A program made the translations under genes and the position numbers. DNA of 64,000 bases from Chthonomonadia bacterium (GTDB lineage: Bacteria > Armatimonadota > HRBIN16). The notes beneath the pieces were generated by a model. It did not search any database, had not been told where the DNA came from, and saw only the letters and a list, made by a program, of their open reading frames with translations. This document shows, piece after piece, positions 8,328 through 17,645 of the stretch. Location: NCBI GenBank assembly GCA_013314755.1, contig JABUFA010000003.1, positions 1 to 64,000 of the forward strand. Reading direction: 5' to 3'. Within the stretch, counting starts at the first letter, position 1, and each line of letters begins with the position of its first letter.

Positions 8328-9683
8328 CTATTCCTGCACCGGGTAGTCGGTGGCTTCGCCCTTGCCGCTGAGTAGCTGTTCGCGCGTCAACAGCAGGTGC
8401 TTGCGCACGCGGCGCACGGGCACGGTGTACCGCTTGCCGTCTTTATCCACAGTGGTTACTTCGTCCACGCGCAGGTATCGCTTGTCCGTCAACCCTTCGC
8501 CACGCCAGCCGATGCGGTCCTGCGTTTGCGGCGGCGCATACAGCGGGTTGAACCGTACCGTGACCACATAGCGCGGAGCCTTGAAGCTGTACATCATTGG
8601 GTCTTTGCTCATGTCGATCTTGCGCTTGAACTTGCCCTTGATGATGGCTATCTGCTCCTGCATGATGGTCACGTCGGGCACTTCGAAGGTGAACACTTTC
8701 TGCCGCCAGACCTCTCCTGCCTCCTTCTCGTCGGTAGGCAGGATGGAGGACTTATAGCCCTCATCGCGCAGGACGACGTCCACACGCCCCGGACGGAAGT
8801 CCATCTTCTGCATCTGCTGGTCAAAGTAGTTGCCCAGGTCCACCGTGCCGGAGACCTCGATAATCTTGGGCTCCACCACGCGCACCTTCACGTCGAACTT
8901 GACGTCGATGGGCGGCTGGGTGTCCGGCGGCTGTTTGAGATAACGGTTGTAGTTGCGCAGTTCGGTGAGAGAGTAATTGTGCTTGGCGACGTCCACGTTC
9001 ACCTTCGCCATGAACTCTTTCGGATGCGCCTTCGCGTACTGCTCGTGCCTCTGCAGGATGTCCTGCCAGGTGAGCAGTGCCTGGTCGATCAGCCCGGCTT
9101 TCTCCCATGCGTGAGCCAGCATGTGCCTTCGAGCGGGCGGGATACCCGGTGAGTACTCGTCGGGGCGGTCGGGGAACTCGTATGCCTTCTGGAACCACTG
9201 CACCGAGTTGTGCGCCTGCTTGATTTTGTCGTACCACATCCAGCCCATCTCGAAGTAGATGTCGTACACATCCGGGTTGTTCTCCACGCCCTCTTCCAGC
9301 AGTTTCAGCGCGGCGGAGAGGTAGCGTCGGTCGGAGCGCTGTTCGGTATCGGTGAAGTTATAGCCGATGTGCCACGCGCCGGTGCTGTATACGTCCAGAT
9401 TATGCGGGTCCAGCCACGTCACCAGTCGGATGATGGGCAGGATGGCGTCGTAGTTGCCCTCGTGGAAGAAGGAGTCGGCGCGTATCCACAGCGCACCTGC
9501 CACCACCTCGCGGAAGCCCAGCATCGTGCCGAAGATGTACTCGGTGGGCAGTCCGGTCATCTTACCGAACAGTCCCTGCACCTTCGGCTCGAACTGCTTG
9601 CGGTGGGGGTCAATCGCGGTTTGCAGTGCCGCGCTCAGCGCCCACAGTACGATAACGACAAGTAGAAGCTGCGTGCGTCGCAT
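8328..9683 (-). CDS. membrane-anchored TPR-like protein of unknown function
   Basis: 451 aa. An N-terminal hydrophobic anchor (LLLVVIVLWALSAALQTA) is followed by helical repeats of TPR character (ALKLLEEGVENNPDVYDIYFEMGWMWYD; ARRHMLAHAWEKAGLIDQALLTWQDIL) to about residue 230. The C-terminal half is beta-rich (VKVRVVEPKIIEVSGTVDLGNYF) and unassigned. It starts 3 nt after the stop of the ABC permease, so it belongs to the ABC operon read from the promoter at 11.47 kb. A role as an accessory or scaffold of that transporter is inferred from context only. Confidence 0.75.
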   Translation of the reverse strand: MRRTQLLLVVIVLWALSAALQTAIDPHRKQFEPKVQGLFGKMTGLPTEYIFGTMLGFREVVAGALWIRADSFFHEGNYDAILPIIRLVTWLDPHNLDVYSTGAWHIGYNFTDTEQRSDRRYLSAALKLLEEGVENNPDVYDIYFEMGWMWYDKIKQAHNSVQWFQKAYEFPDRPDEYSPGIPPARRHMLAHAWEKAGLIDQALLTWQDILQRHEQYAKAHPKEFMAKVNVDVAKHNYSLTELRNYNRYLKQPPDTQPPIDVKFDVKVRVVEPKIIEVSGTVDLGNYFDQQMQKMDFRPGRVDVVLRDEGYKSSILPTDEKEAGEVWRQKVFTFEVPDVTIMQEQIAIIKGKFKRKIDMSKDPMMYSFKAPRYVVTVRFNPLYAPPQTQDRIGWRGEGLTDKRYLRVDEVTTVDKDGKRYTVPVRRVRKHLLLTREQLLSGKGEATDYPVQE

Positions 9684-9686
9684 GGC

Positions 9687-10466
9687 TTACACCTCGCGCC
9701 GGTCAAAGATGATGACCGCGATAATCAGCAGAACCGCGATATACAGGATGGCATAGCCGATGTTCTGGATGTAGTACACCCCTTCGTTGATGATGCGCGT
9801 CTCCGGGTGGATAATCTTGTTCTGGATGTTGAAGTTGCCGAAGTTAGGCAGAAGGTAGTGGAGCACAGCACCGATGCCCTTCTGGATGATGGTGCGGTTC
9901 TCGCCCTTCATCAGCGACTCGGTGACGCTGGAAAGCGTACCGATGATGTACACCCCCAGGGACATGAAGAAGTTCACGAAGGGGGTCAGGAACACCGAGA
10001 AGAAAATCGCCAGCGATACCAGGATGCTCATCTGGAAGAAAATCATCAGAAACCCCTTCCAGAGGTCCAGAGCCTGTTTGGGCGTGCCTCGCCATGCCAC
10101 CACCACGAAGAAGACAATGCCCATGAACAGGATGTTGAACAGCATGGTGAGGATACCACCCAGAAACTTGCCCAGCACGAACTCGTATCGCTGAACCGGC
10201 TTGGAAAGCACGGTATAGATGGTGCGGCGTTCTATCTCGGCGGGTATCAGCGAGATGCCCATCACGATGCAGATGAACATAGATGCGAGCTGGATAACGC
10301 CCAGCCCCAGGCTTTTAAGCAGGGTCAGCTCCTCGCGCGGGGAGAGGAAGCTGAACAGGGGCGACAGAACAATCAGTACCAGTGCCCCAAATAGAAACAG
10401 CAACACCACACGCCGGCTCAACGCCTCACGCACGGTGTTGTAAGCGATAGCAAGTACTGCCGTCAT
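9687..10466 (-). CDS. ABC-2 family transporter permease
   Basis: 259 aa with six hydrophobic segments (e.g. VVLLFLFGALVLIVLSPLFSFL, SMFICIVMGISLIPAE, ILFMGIVFFVVVAWRG and a C-terminal ILYIAVLLIIAVIIF). The N-terminus AIAYNTVREALSRR is typical of ABC-2 permeases of the gliding/Nos-like group. It overlaps the ATPase gene by 4 nt (ATGA), so the two subunits are translationally coupled. The substrate is unknown. Confidence 0.88.
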   Translation of the reverse strand: MTAVLAIAYNTVREALSRRVVLLFLFGALVLIVLSPLFSFLSPREELTLLKSLGLGVIQLASMFICIVMGISLIPAEIERRTIYTVLSKPVQRYEFVLGKFLGGILTMLFNILFMGIVFFVVVAWRGTPKQALDLWKGFLMIFFQMSILVSLAIFFSVFLTPFVNFFMSLGVYIIGTLSSVTESLMKGENRTIIQKGIGAVLHYLLPNFGNFNIQNKIIHPETRIINEGVYYIQNIGYAILYIAVLLIIAVIIFDRREV

Positions 10467-11392
10467 TTCTTTTCGACCTCCTCAATCGTGGAAACGAAGA
10501 GCTCTTCCAGAGTGCGACGCTGTGGGATTAGCGAGCGGATGACGCCGTTGGCGCCTCGGATGATGTCCACCACCCTGTTAACAGAGGCGTCGTCTGGCTG
10601 GTGTACAATCACGCGCCCGTCCTGGCGCTGAACCTGTCCGCCCAGCGCGCGAATCTTCTCGGCGACGCCATCATCCACGTTCTCGGCAACGATTTCCACC
10701 CGTCCACTGGGTAGAAGTTCATCCAGCTTACCCGCCTTCAACAGCTTGCCGCGGTTGAGAATGGACACGCGGTCGCAGATGAGCTCCACTTCCAGCAGCT
10801 GGTGCGAGCTGAGGAACACCGTCTTGCCCTGCTGTTTCAGGCGGATAATCAGGTCACGGATTTCGATACGCGCCATCGGGTCCAGCCCGGAGGTCGGCTC
10901 ATCCAGGAAAAGCAGTTCGGGGTCGTTGATAAGCGCCTGCGCGACGCCAATGCGCTGCAACATTCCCTTCGAGTAGTTGCGCAGGGTTTTGTCCCCGTCG
11001 CGCGACAGCCCCACCATCTCCAACAGGGCATCTACTTTCTTCTTGCGCTCGCTGGCAGGGATGCCGAACAGGCGCGCGTAGAAATCGAGCACCTGTCGAC
11101 CGGTGAGGTACTCGTAGAAGTAGGGGCTTTCCGGCAGGTAGGCGATAATCTTTTTGACTCCCACATCGCCGATGGGCTTACCGAAAATCCAGGCATCGCC
11201 CTGGGTCGGGAAGATAAGCCCGAGCAGCATTTTAATGGTTGTGGTTTTGCCCGCGCCGTTGGGTCCTAAGAATCCGAAGATTTCTCCCTTATATACTTCC
11301 AGATGCAGGTCGTCCACAGCGCGGACCATTTTGCCTGTTGTTTTGTTCAGGTACTCCTTGGTGAGACCTTCGATTTTGATGGCTGACTCCAT
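10463..11392 (-). CDS. ABC transporter ATP-binding protein
   Basis: 309 aa. It has Walker A GPNGAGKTTTIKMLLG (about residue 43), a Q-loop region, signature YSKGMLQRIGVAQAL, Walker B ELLFLDEPTSGLDP and an H-loop (FLSSHQLLEVE). The C-terminal ~90 aa is the regulatory extension common in the DrrA/CcmA-like subfamily. It pairs with the permease directly downstream. A near-consensus promoter (TTGACA-17-TATACT) lies about 70 nt upstream. The substrate cannot be read from sequence. Confidence 0.95.
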   Translation of the reverse strand: MESAIKIEGLTKEYLNKTTGKMVRAVDDLHLEVYKGEIFGFLGPNGAGKTTTIKMLLGLIFPTQGDAWIFGKPIGDVGVKKIIAYLPESPYFYEYLTGRQVLDFYARLFGIPASERKKKVDALLEMVGLSRDGDKTLRNYSKGMLQRIGVAQALINDPELLFLDEPTSGLDPMARIEIRDLIIRLKQQGKTVFLSSHQLLEVELICDRVSILNRGKLLKAGKLDELLPSGRVEIVAENVDDGVAEKIRALGGQVQRQDGRVIVHQPDDASVNRVVDIIRGANGVIRSLIPQRRTLEELFVSTIEEVEKK

Positions 11393-11461
11393 CGGTTATA
11401 CCTTGCCTCCTTTTGGTTGGCGCCCGTGATATGGGTTTTGTGGCAAAAACCACCGTGCGAT

Positions 11462-11490
11462 AGTATACCGAAAGCCCTGCGCGGTGTCAA
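11462..11490 (-). promoter_or_regulatory. strong sigma-70-type promoter for the ABC operon
   Basis: On the minus strand there is a TTGACA -35 box, a 17-nt spacer and TATACT as -10. Transcription would start near 11455, giving a leader of about 60 nt before the ATPase start at 11392. Confidence 0.8.
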
Positions 11491-11649
11491 ACGGTGCCGT
11501 TCCTGCAGCAGGGCTCATACAGTATATACGGAAAGGAAGGCAAAAAGGTGCCCTCTGTGCCCGAAGGTTTCACGGTTTTTGGGAAAAACCGGTGGGTTTA
11601 CGGATAGGGGCGGGGTTGGAAGATTTTCCGCGTATCCTCGCAAAAAGGC

Positions 11650-11678
11650 TTGCAGTGTTACAAATCTTGTGTTATAAT
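11650..11678 (+). promoter_or_regulatory. sigma-70-type promoter for the TPR-RHS genes
   Basis: TTGCAG, a 17-nt spacer, and a perfect TATAAT. The start would be near 11685, about 23 nt before the ATG at 11708. It shows that the track's ORF start at 11650 lies inside the promoter and is not real. The rest of the 11393-11707 gap shows only the two divergent promoters. Confidence 0.8.
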
Positions 11679-11707
11679 AGAACAAACCGTATCGTGGGAG
11701 AGTGAGC

Positions 11708-12768
11708 ATGAAAGCATCAATTGCCATAGCAATCGTGTTCATGTGCTTCTCCAGTCTCCCAGCAACGGGGGGGGTACAGCTCCCTTCGCCGGGCCGTACA
11801 CCTTCGTTAGCCTAAATCTCCAGCAAGATACCGCCACGGACCCCGACAGCTTGCTCCGACAGGCGTACGCCATCAAAAGCGAGGGCAAACGGGAAGAAGC
11901 GCGTTCACTGTTTGAGAAGTTGATGCAGGACTACCCACGCACCGCTGCGGGGGTGGAGGCGCGCTGGATGGTCGCCTACTATCGCCTCAACGACAGGCAG
12001 TTCGACGAGGCGCAGAGGCTGTTCCAGCAGGTGGCAGATGACCCACTGGCAAAACCCGACATCGCAGCGGAGGCGTTGCTGCAAACGGGCTTTGTGTATC
12101 TCTCCCGTTTTTGGGCAGAGCCGCCCGTGTCTGGGGAGGAGCGATACAAGCTTCTGGAGGCGGCAAAGACGCGGCTGCTGCAGATTGCCAAGTACCTTTC
12201 CGCACGCACAGACGAGGTGGCGCGTACCGCGGCAGCCTACGCTTGGCTGGGAGTGGGAGAAGCGTTTTTGTATCAAGGCGACCCGCAAGGGGCAGAACCC
12301 CACTATCGGACGATTGTGGCGATGAAGGAGGGGGTCTCTCCGGTAGTTTTAGCGCAAGCGTGGTATGCGCTGGGCGTCAGCCTGTATCGGCAGCGTCGGT
12401 ATGGCGAGGCGCTGCAGGCGTTCGAGGCGGTGAAGCAATTCGGCGAGTCGGGCGAGGGGATAGTGCTTCGCTCGTTGGCGCTGGGGAACGCGTTGCCGGA
12501 ACGGGCGTGGCTGTGGCAAGGAGCGATTTGGGCACGATTGGGCAATGTGCCACGTTCGGTCGCTGCACTGGAACAGGGATTAGGGCGTCCGGAACGTCTG
12601 GCGGATGCGGGCAATGCAGCGTTATTGGCGCAGGCGCAGCGTTCGCTGACGGCGATGCGTCAGGCATTAGTTCGCCAACAGGAGCGCCAGCAGAGGCTGG
12701 CGGAGTTGCAACGACTGGCACAGCAGTTAGAGCGCAGTAGTGTGTCGGCGGTGCGCACGGTTCGTTAA
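11708..12768 (+). CDS. exported TPR protein, reading frame broken at a G8 tract
   Basis: The ATG at 11708 follows the promoter and a GGGAGAG ribosome site and encodes a clear signal peptide (MKASIAIAIVFMCFSSLPA). Its frame stops after 35 codons. The long TPR-like frame (DSLLRQAYAIKSEGKREEARSLFEKL, then several helical repeats to a Gln-rich end) is one frame off. The switch falls at a run of eight G at 11767-11774; a nine-G version would join signal peptide and body seamlessly (PATGGGTAPFAG). So this is either an assembly error or a slippage (phase-variable) site. The body is a ~320-aa TPR repeat protein. The RHS gene begins 15 nt after its stop, so they are probably co-expressed. Confidence 0.7.
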
Positions 12769-12783
12769 GAGGGAGGGCCACAG

Positions 12784-15700
12784 ATGCGACGTTCAGGTAT
12801 TGTTCTAATACTGACAGGGCTGCTGTTTGGCTTTTGCGCGTTCAGTTGGGGCAAGGCGAACAAGGCGGGCGACCCGCCTCCGGGCGTGGAACCACCACCG
12901 CCGCCGTGGACAGGTTGTTGCCCCTTTGACCCGCCGGGTTGTCCCGTGCCGGATCCTGGGGAGGGAGGCGAACCTCCGGGCGGTGGCGGTACGTGCGCAC
13001 CGGTGGGAGCATATCCGATGTATGCGCCCAGTGCAGGCGACCCTGTGAATCTGGCAGCCGGGGTGGAGGCGTACCGCCCGACAGACGACCTGTTGGTGTA
13101 CAATCCGTATGGTCCGCGTGTGGTATGGCGACGGCATTACTATGGCGGTCTGGCGGCAGGCGACGGTTATAGTTCGCCCGGTTTGCCTGTCGGCTGGGTG
13201 CACTCCTATGACATTACCTTGCAAAACACGGGTGAAAGTTGGGATGTGACGCTGGTCTACCCGTATGGCGCGGCGGAGCCTCTGCAGGCGGAATTGAACG
13301 CGCAAGGGCAACCGACAGGAGTCTTGACCCCTCCGAGTGGTAGCCCCTACCTCGTGCACGGAGTACCATCGCCAACACCGTATGTGTGGCAGTCGGTGAC
13401 CATCACCTGGCGCGATCAGACGCAGTGGACGTTCGTGCCTCTCAACGGCAATGTATATGTTTTGAGTGCGATTACCAACCGCGTCGGACGTTCAGTTACC
13501 CTCACATGGGATGCAGGGCGTCGGCTGCTACGGGTGACGGAGGCGGGAAGCGGCATGGTGTTGTTAAGCCTGACCTACAATGCCCAGAACCTGGTGGCTT
13601 CGGTTACCGATGCGTATGGTCGTCAGGTGTCTTACCAGTATTCAGTTCCCGCCAATCTATCGGTGCTGTGCCTGACGTGGGTGTCACAGGTGGTGCCAGC
13701 AGGTACTCCGAACCCACCAATGCGCTATTCTTATGGATATGTGGCGTATGGTACGGATAAGCCACTGCTTTCCAGCATTACCGTGCCCAGTCCTACCGGT
13801 ATGGGAAGCGCGACCTCCACGTTGCAATACAGCAACGGACGCGTAGTGGCGCGGGTAGACGCCAGCGGCAATCGCACAGAGTACCAATATGACCTTACGG
13901 GACAAGCAACGACGGTGACGGTCAAAGACCCAGCGGGTAACTTGGTATACCGGTGGATACAGAAGTATACCGGCTCCCGCTGCAACGCGGGCACCGTAGA
14001 CGCACTGGGCAACCAGAGCACCGTCGAGTATAACGACCCCGCGAACCCGTATCGGCCCACGCGCATTGTGGACCGGGATGGTAAGCAGACCACCTACACC
14101 TACGATGCGTACGGCAACGTACTGACGGTGACCAACCCGCGGGGCGTCACGACCACCTACACCTACGACTACTCGGCCTTCCCACTCGGACGTCTGGTAC
14201 AGGTGCAGGAGGGTAGCAAGCCGCCCACCACCTATACCTACTACGAGCCATCGGGTTTGGTGCAGAGCGTGACCTCGCCCAAGCCGGGTTCAGTGAACGG
14301 GGAGACGGTGACTACCAGCTACACGTATGATGCACTGGGCAATGTGTTAACGGTGACGGCGCCGGGCAACAACGCGACGCCGCTGATGGTGACCACCTAC
14401 AACTACACGCAGGACGGCAGTTACACACAGCCTGCCAAAGTAGGGCAGCCCCTGACGGTGACGGACAATCTGGGCAATGTCACGCACTACCGGTACGATG
14501 CGCGGGGCAACCGCACGGTGGTGATAGACGCCAACGGCAACCGCACGGACTTTGCCTACAACATCGCCGACCAGCTGGCGGAGGTGCAGTATCCGGCGAC
14601 CGGTCAGCAAGGCAGCGGGCGGGCGCGCACGCAAAACGTGTATCTGTATGCGGGTGGGCCGCTGCGACAGGTGCTGGAGTTTGACGAGAGCGGCACCCAA
14701 ATCCGGCAGGTGACTTACACCTACGGGGCAGAGGGGCAGTTGCTACAGCGCACGGGCAGCACGGAGGTGGTCAGTTACGTCTATGATGCCGCTTATCGGG
14801 TGGTCCAGGTGCGCGATGGGAAGGGCAATGCCACGTCGTTCGCGTACAACCTGCGCGGCGATTTGTTGCAAATCACCTATCCGGGTGGGGATAGCGTGCA
14901 GTTTGCGTATGACGCCGCCGGGCGCGTGGTGCAACGGAGGGATGGACGAGGTATCTTGACCAACTATGTGTATAACGACCCCGAAGGGCTGTTGACCGGC
15001 ATCGAGTATCCGGCTTACCCTGCGCTGAACGTGAGTTTCACGTATGACTCCGATGGTCGACGAGCGAGCATGACCGACGCTACAGGGATAACCACCTACA
15101 GTTACGACCATGTGGGCAACCTGTTGAGCGTAAGCGTGACCTATGCGGGCTTGCCGACGCGGGTCATCACCTACAGTTACTATCCGGATGGCAGTCGGGC
15201 AACCATGAGTACTCCAGCGGGCACGTATACCCACAGTTATGACGCCGCTGGTCGCCTCGTGGGGCTAAGCGCACTGGGTTGGAGCGCGAGCTGGACCTAC
15301 GCGCCCAACGGCTGGCTGTTGACTCAGACGCTGAACGGGGCAAGTACGACATACGAGTATAATGCGCGCGGCTTCTTAACCCGCTTGACCAACCGCGACG
15401 CCAGGGGCAATGTACTGTCGGACTTCCAGAACCTGCGTTACGACGGGGTGGGCAACCGCACGCAGATGACGGTGTCGTTCCCCGCCATGCCCAGTTTGGG
15501 AGGGGTGACCAACTACAGTTACGACACCAAGAACCAGTTACTGCAGGAGCAGTCCACACGGGTGGGAGGCTACACCTTCACCTTCGTTTACGACCCTGCA
15601 CAAAACCCGACGCAGTTCAAGGGGCAGTCTCGCACTTACAACGCGAACAACCAGCTCATCGGTGCGGGCTTTGCGTATGACGGCAACGGCAACCCGGTGC

Positions 15701-16638
15701 TGTATAAGGGCGTGAACCTGTCGTTTGACGCCGAGAACCGGATGACCGCTTATGGGAACATCCTCACTGCCGGTTACAACGGGGACGGCTTGCGCGCATG
15801 GAAACAGACGGCGTCGGGCAGGAGGTATTATCTGTATGACGGCGAAGAGTTAGTGTGTGAGCTGGACGCGGCGGGCAACCCCGTGGCAGGGGTAGTGTTT
15901 GGGGCGAACGGCTTGCTGGTGTATGGCGCCACCGGCTACCAGTTTGACCCGCAGGGCAACGCCACGCACCTGATGGACGATGACGGTTTGGTGGTAGCGC
16001 ACCTTGCCTACGATGCGTGGGGTCAGCGCATGTCTGGTAATAACCCGACACCATACGGCTACAAAGGACAGTGGGGCTACTACACGGACGGAGAGACAGG
16101 TCTACTGCTTCTAACGCACCGTTACCTTGACCCCGCGACAGGGCGGTTTTTGACCCGAGACCCGATTGGGGTGGAGGGTGGGATTAATCTGTATGCGTAT
16201 GTGGGCAATGGGGTGGTTATCGGAAGCGACCGTTCGGGCTTGAAATTAGAGTTTTGCACGCGACCGGTAGGGCCTTGCGATCAGCACAACGCCAAGTTTT
16301 GTCATTGGTTCTTTGCCAGCACCGAATGTGGGTGTGTTGGATATGGTCCACAAGGGCCACATGATGACTGTTCGGAACACTTTGGCAAAAAAGAGCACTG
16401 GTGTAAGCGAGTTAACACCACCCCGTCTCAAGAGCGGTGCATCTGCGAGAATTTCAGGAACGCCCAGAAAGGATGGAAAATGTGTGGTGAACAGTGGCTC
16501 CCTAAAGGCGGCAAGGAAGGTGCTTATAATTGGCTCGACCATAACTGTCAGCACTTTATCATCTGCTTAGCTAGAAAGTGCGGAGTAAAGTATCCATTTC
16601 CGCCCTCGTTAACACCTTATCATCCAAAGGTATATTGA
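12784..16638 (+). CDS. secreted RHS-repeat polymorphic toxin with cysteine-rich C-terminal tip
   Basis: 1284 aa. It has a signal peptide (IVLILTGLLFGFCAFSWG), a Pro/Gly/Cys-rich linker (about 25-80), an N-terminal beta domain (DPVNLAAGVEAY, then HYYGGL), and many YD repeats (TYTYDAYGNVLTV-type) forming the RHS shell. It ends in the RHS core (YGYKGQWGYYTDGETGLLLL, then RYLDPATGRFLTRDPIG), near residues 1090-1150. The variable tip of about 134 aa holds 13 cysteines and the motif DHNCQHFIICLARKC. NC-x-HF motifs occur in papain-like thiol peptidase folds, but assignment here is only suggestive. GAGGGAGG precedes the ATG. The known family role is contact-dependent killing or surface interaction. 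No VgrG or T6SS gene is adjacent, so export is probably Sec-based. Confidence 0.93.
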   Translation: MRRSGIVLILTGLLFGFCAFSWGKANKAGDPPPGVEPPPPPWTGCCPFDPPGCPVPDPGEGGEPPGGGGTCAPVGAYPMYAPSAGDPVNLAAGVEAYRPTDDLLVYNPYGPRVVWRRHYYGGLAAGDGYSSPGLPVGWVHSYDITLQNTGESWDVTLVYPYGAAEPLQAELNAQGQPTGVLTPPSGSPYLVHGVPSPTPYVWQSVTITWRDQTQWTFVPLNGNVYVLSAITNRVGRSVTLTWDAGRRLLRVTEAGSGMVLLSLTYNAQNLVASVTDAYGRQVSYQYSVPANLSVLCLTWVSQVVPAGTPNPPMRYSYGYVAYGTDKPLLSSITVPSPTGMGSATSTLQYSNGRVVARVDASGNRTEYQYDLTGQATTVTVKDPAGNLVYRWIQKYTGSRCNAGTVDALGNQSTVEYNDPANPYRPTRIVDRDGKQTTYTYDAYGNVLTVTNPRGVTTTYTYDYSAFPLGRLVQVQEGSKPPTTYTYYEPSGLVQSVTSPKPGSVNGETVTTSYTYDALGNVLTVTAPGNNATPLMVTTYNYTQDGSYTQPAKVGQPLTVTDNLGNVTHYRYDARGNRTVVIDANGNRTDFAYNIADQLAEVQYPATGQQGSGRARTQNVYLYAGGPLRQVLEFDESGTQIRQVTYTYGAEGQLLQRTGSTEVVSYVYDAAYRVVQVRDGKGNATSFAYNLRGDLLQITYPGGDSVQFAYDAAGRVVQRRDGRGILTNYVYNDPEGLLTGIEYPAYPALNVSFTYDSDGRRASMTDATGITTYSYDHVGNLLSVSVTYAGLPTRVITYSYYPDGSRATMSTPAGTYTHSYDAAGRLVGLSALGWSASWTYAPNGWLLTQTLNGASTTYEYNARGFLTRLTNRDARGNVLSDFQNLRYDGVGNRTQMTVSFPAMPSLGGVTNYSYDTKNQLLQEQSTRVGGYTFTFVYDPAQNPTQFKGQSRTYNANNQLIGAGFAYDGNGNPVLYKGVNLSFDAENRMTAYGNILTAGYNGDGLRAWKQTASGRRYYLYDGEELVCELDAAGNPVAGVVFGANGLLVYGATGYQFDPQGNATHLMDDDGLVVAHLAYDAWGQRMSGNNPTPYGYKGQWGYYTDGETGLLLLTHRYLDPATGRFLTRDPIGVEGGINLYAYVGNGVVIGSDRSGLKLEFCTRPVGPCDQHNAKFCHWFFASTECGCVGYGPQGPHDDCSEHFGKKEHWCKRVNTTPSQERCICENFRNAQKGWKMCGEQWLPKGGKEGAYNWLDHNCQHFIICLARKCGVKYPFPPSLTPYHPKVY
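16054..16242 (+). repeat. RHS core repeat, copy 1 (in the full-length gene)
   Basis: A 189-nt segment encoding the conserved RHS core up to the tip junction. It aligns without gaps to 17661-17849 and partly to 19768-19880. Such shared cores are the expected crossover sites for swapping toxin tips. Confidence 0.9.
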
Positions 16639-16649
16639 GGTGTGAAAGC

Positions 16650-17585
16650 GTGCGAACTGAAACTGAGACGAATGTCCTTTGCCGTTGGGTCATTGTCGTC
16701 TTCGCGGTTGGGAGTGTTGGGTATTGGCTTTCGTTCGTGGGCGTAACCTTATTGTGGTTTTCTGTCGACCCACCCCCCGAGTTCACCTGGCCAGACTTGC
16801 CATTGTATGAAAAGGTCCACCTGCTGTTCTTGTTAAGCGCCGCGTGGTACAACGTCTACTTTGCCTTTCTATTCCAGACTGCTCTTAGCGCCACCATCCT
16901 CTTTTACTGGGTAGAGCTAGATAGTGCATATCGACCTCGTCCTGTGAATCTTTCTGCTGCTGCAGCGCTGTTGATTGTCGGCAGTCTGTTCTTGTTCGCG
17001 ATACAGAAGAGAGGGCAAATTGACTGGGACTGGCTTCAATACGTGTATTTGCCAACTATAATCTGCACCTTTGTAGTGGGAATGTTCTTCGTGCCCTGGT
17101 TAGCCTCAAGATGGCGTATTCGCCAAACAGACATCAGTATTCGGGTGCTCCTGCACAGGGTGGTTTCATGGTACTCTTGCGTTTTTGTAGGGGCTGCCGT
17201 TTTATGGGGGGCGAGCCGTTTTCTTCCTCCGAACGAGTTTGGCTCGCTCGCGGAGCCAGTCAGTTTATTGACCTATGCCCTCAGATTATCTCCCACGCCA
17301 TGGTGGATAATACTTCCTGCTATTGTTGCCGTAGTGCTACCTGCTTGCTTAATCAGCTTACTGTATCCCTGGTCTGCGGTTTCGGAGTTACGGTGTGTAT
17401 CGGTGTTAGCCAGTTCAATGTTAGCTGGCGTGCTACTGTTTGACGTCCTTACCAGCGCTCAGCAGCAATCGTTGCCGTGGCCGACTGTAGTGTTGGTGAC
17501 GTTGATAGCAGCGGCGGTACTACTCGGCGATCGGCTTTGCAAGAGCTTGGTAAGTGTACGCCGTCGCTACCATCTAGGCGGTTAG
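16650..17585 (+). CDS. multi-pass membrane protein, candidate immunity or tip-associated protein
   Basis: 311 aa from the GTG at 16650, with GAGGTG 8 nt upstream and only 11 nt after the RHS stop. The track's longer version starts inside the RHS gene without a good ribosome site. About eight hydrophobic segments are visible (e.g. VIVVFAVGSVGYWLSFVGV, AAAALLIVGSLFLFAI, IICTFVVGMFFVPWLA, WIILPAIVAVVLPACLISLL). No family is recognised. Its place immediately behind an RHS tip is where immunity genes usually lie, and membrane immunity proteins are known for toxins acting in the envelope. That role is inferred. Confidence 0.7.
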   Translation: MRTETETNVLCRWVIVVFAVGSVGYWLSFVGVTLLWFSVDPPPEFTWPDLPLYEKVHLLFLLSAAWYNVYFAFLFQTALSATILFYWVELDSAYRPRPVNLSAAAALLIVGSLFLFAIQKRGQIDWDWLQYVYLPTIICTFVVGMFFVPWLASRWRIRQTDISIRVLLHRVVSWYSCVFVGAAVLWGASRFLPPNEFGSLAEPVSLLTYALRLSPTPWWIILPAIVAVVLPACLISLLYPWSAVSELRCVSVLASSMLAGVLLFDVLTSAQQQSLPWPTVVLVTLIAAAVLLGDRLCKSLVSVRRRYHLGG

Positions 17586-17645
17586 GAATGTGATAAGCAA
17601 AAGCATCTGTCAGGCAGTAGCACCCGGAATTAGCGCATATGCGGC

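Noticed and set aside
11650-11707. Upstream start of the TPR ORF at 11650
   Set aside because: That TTG is the first codon of the -35 box of a clear promoter, so it cannot be translated from this transcript.
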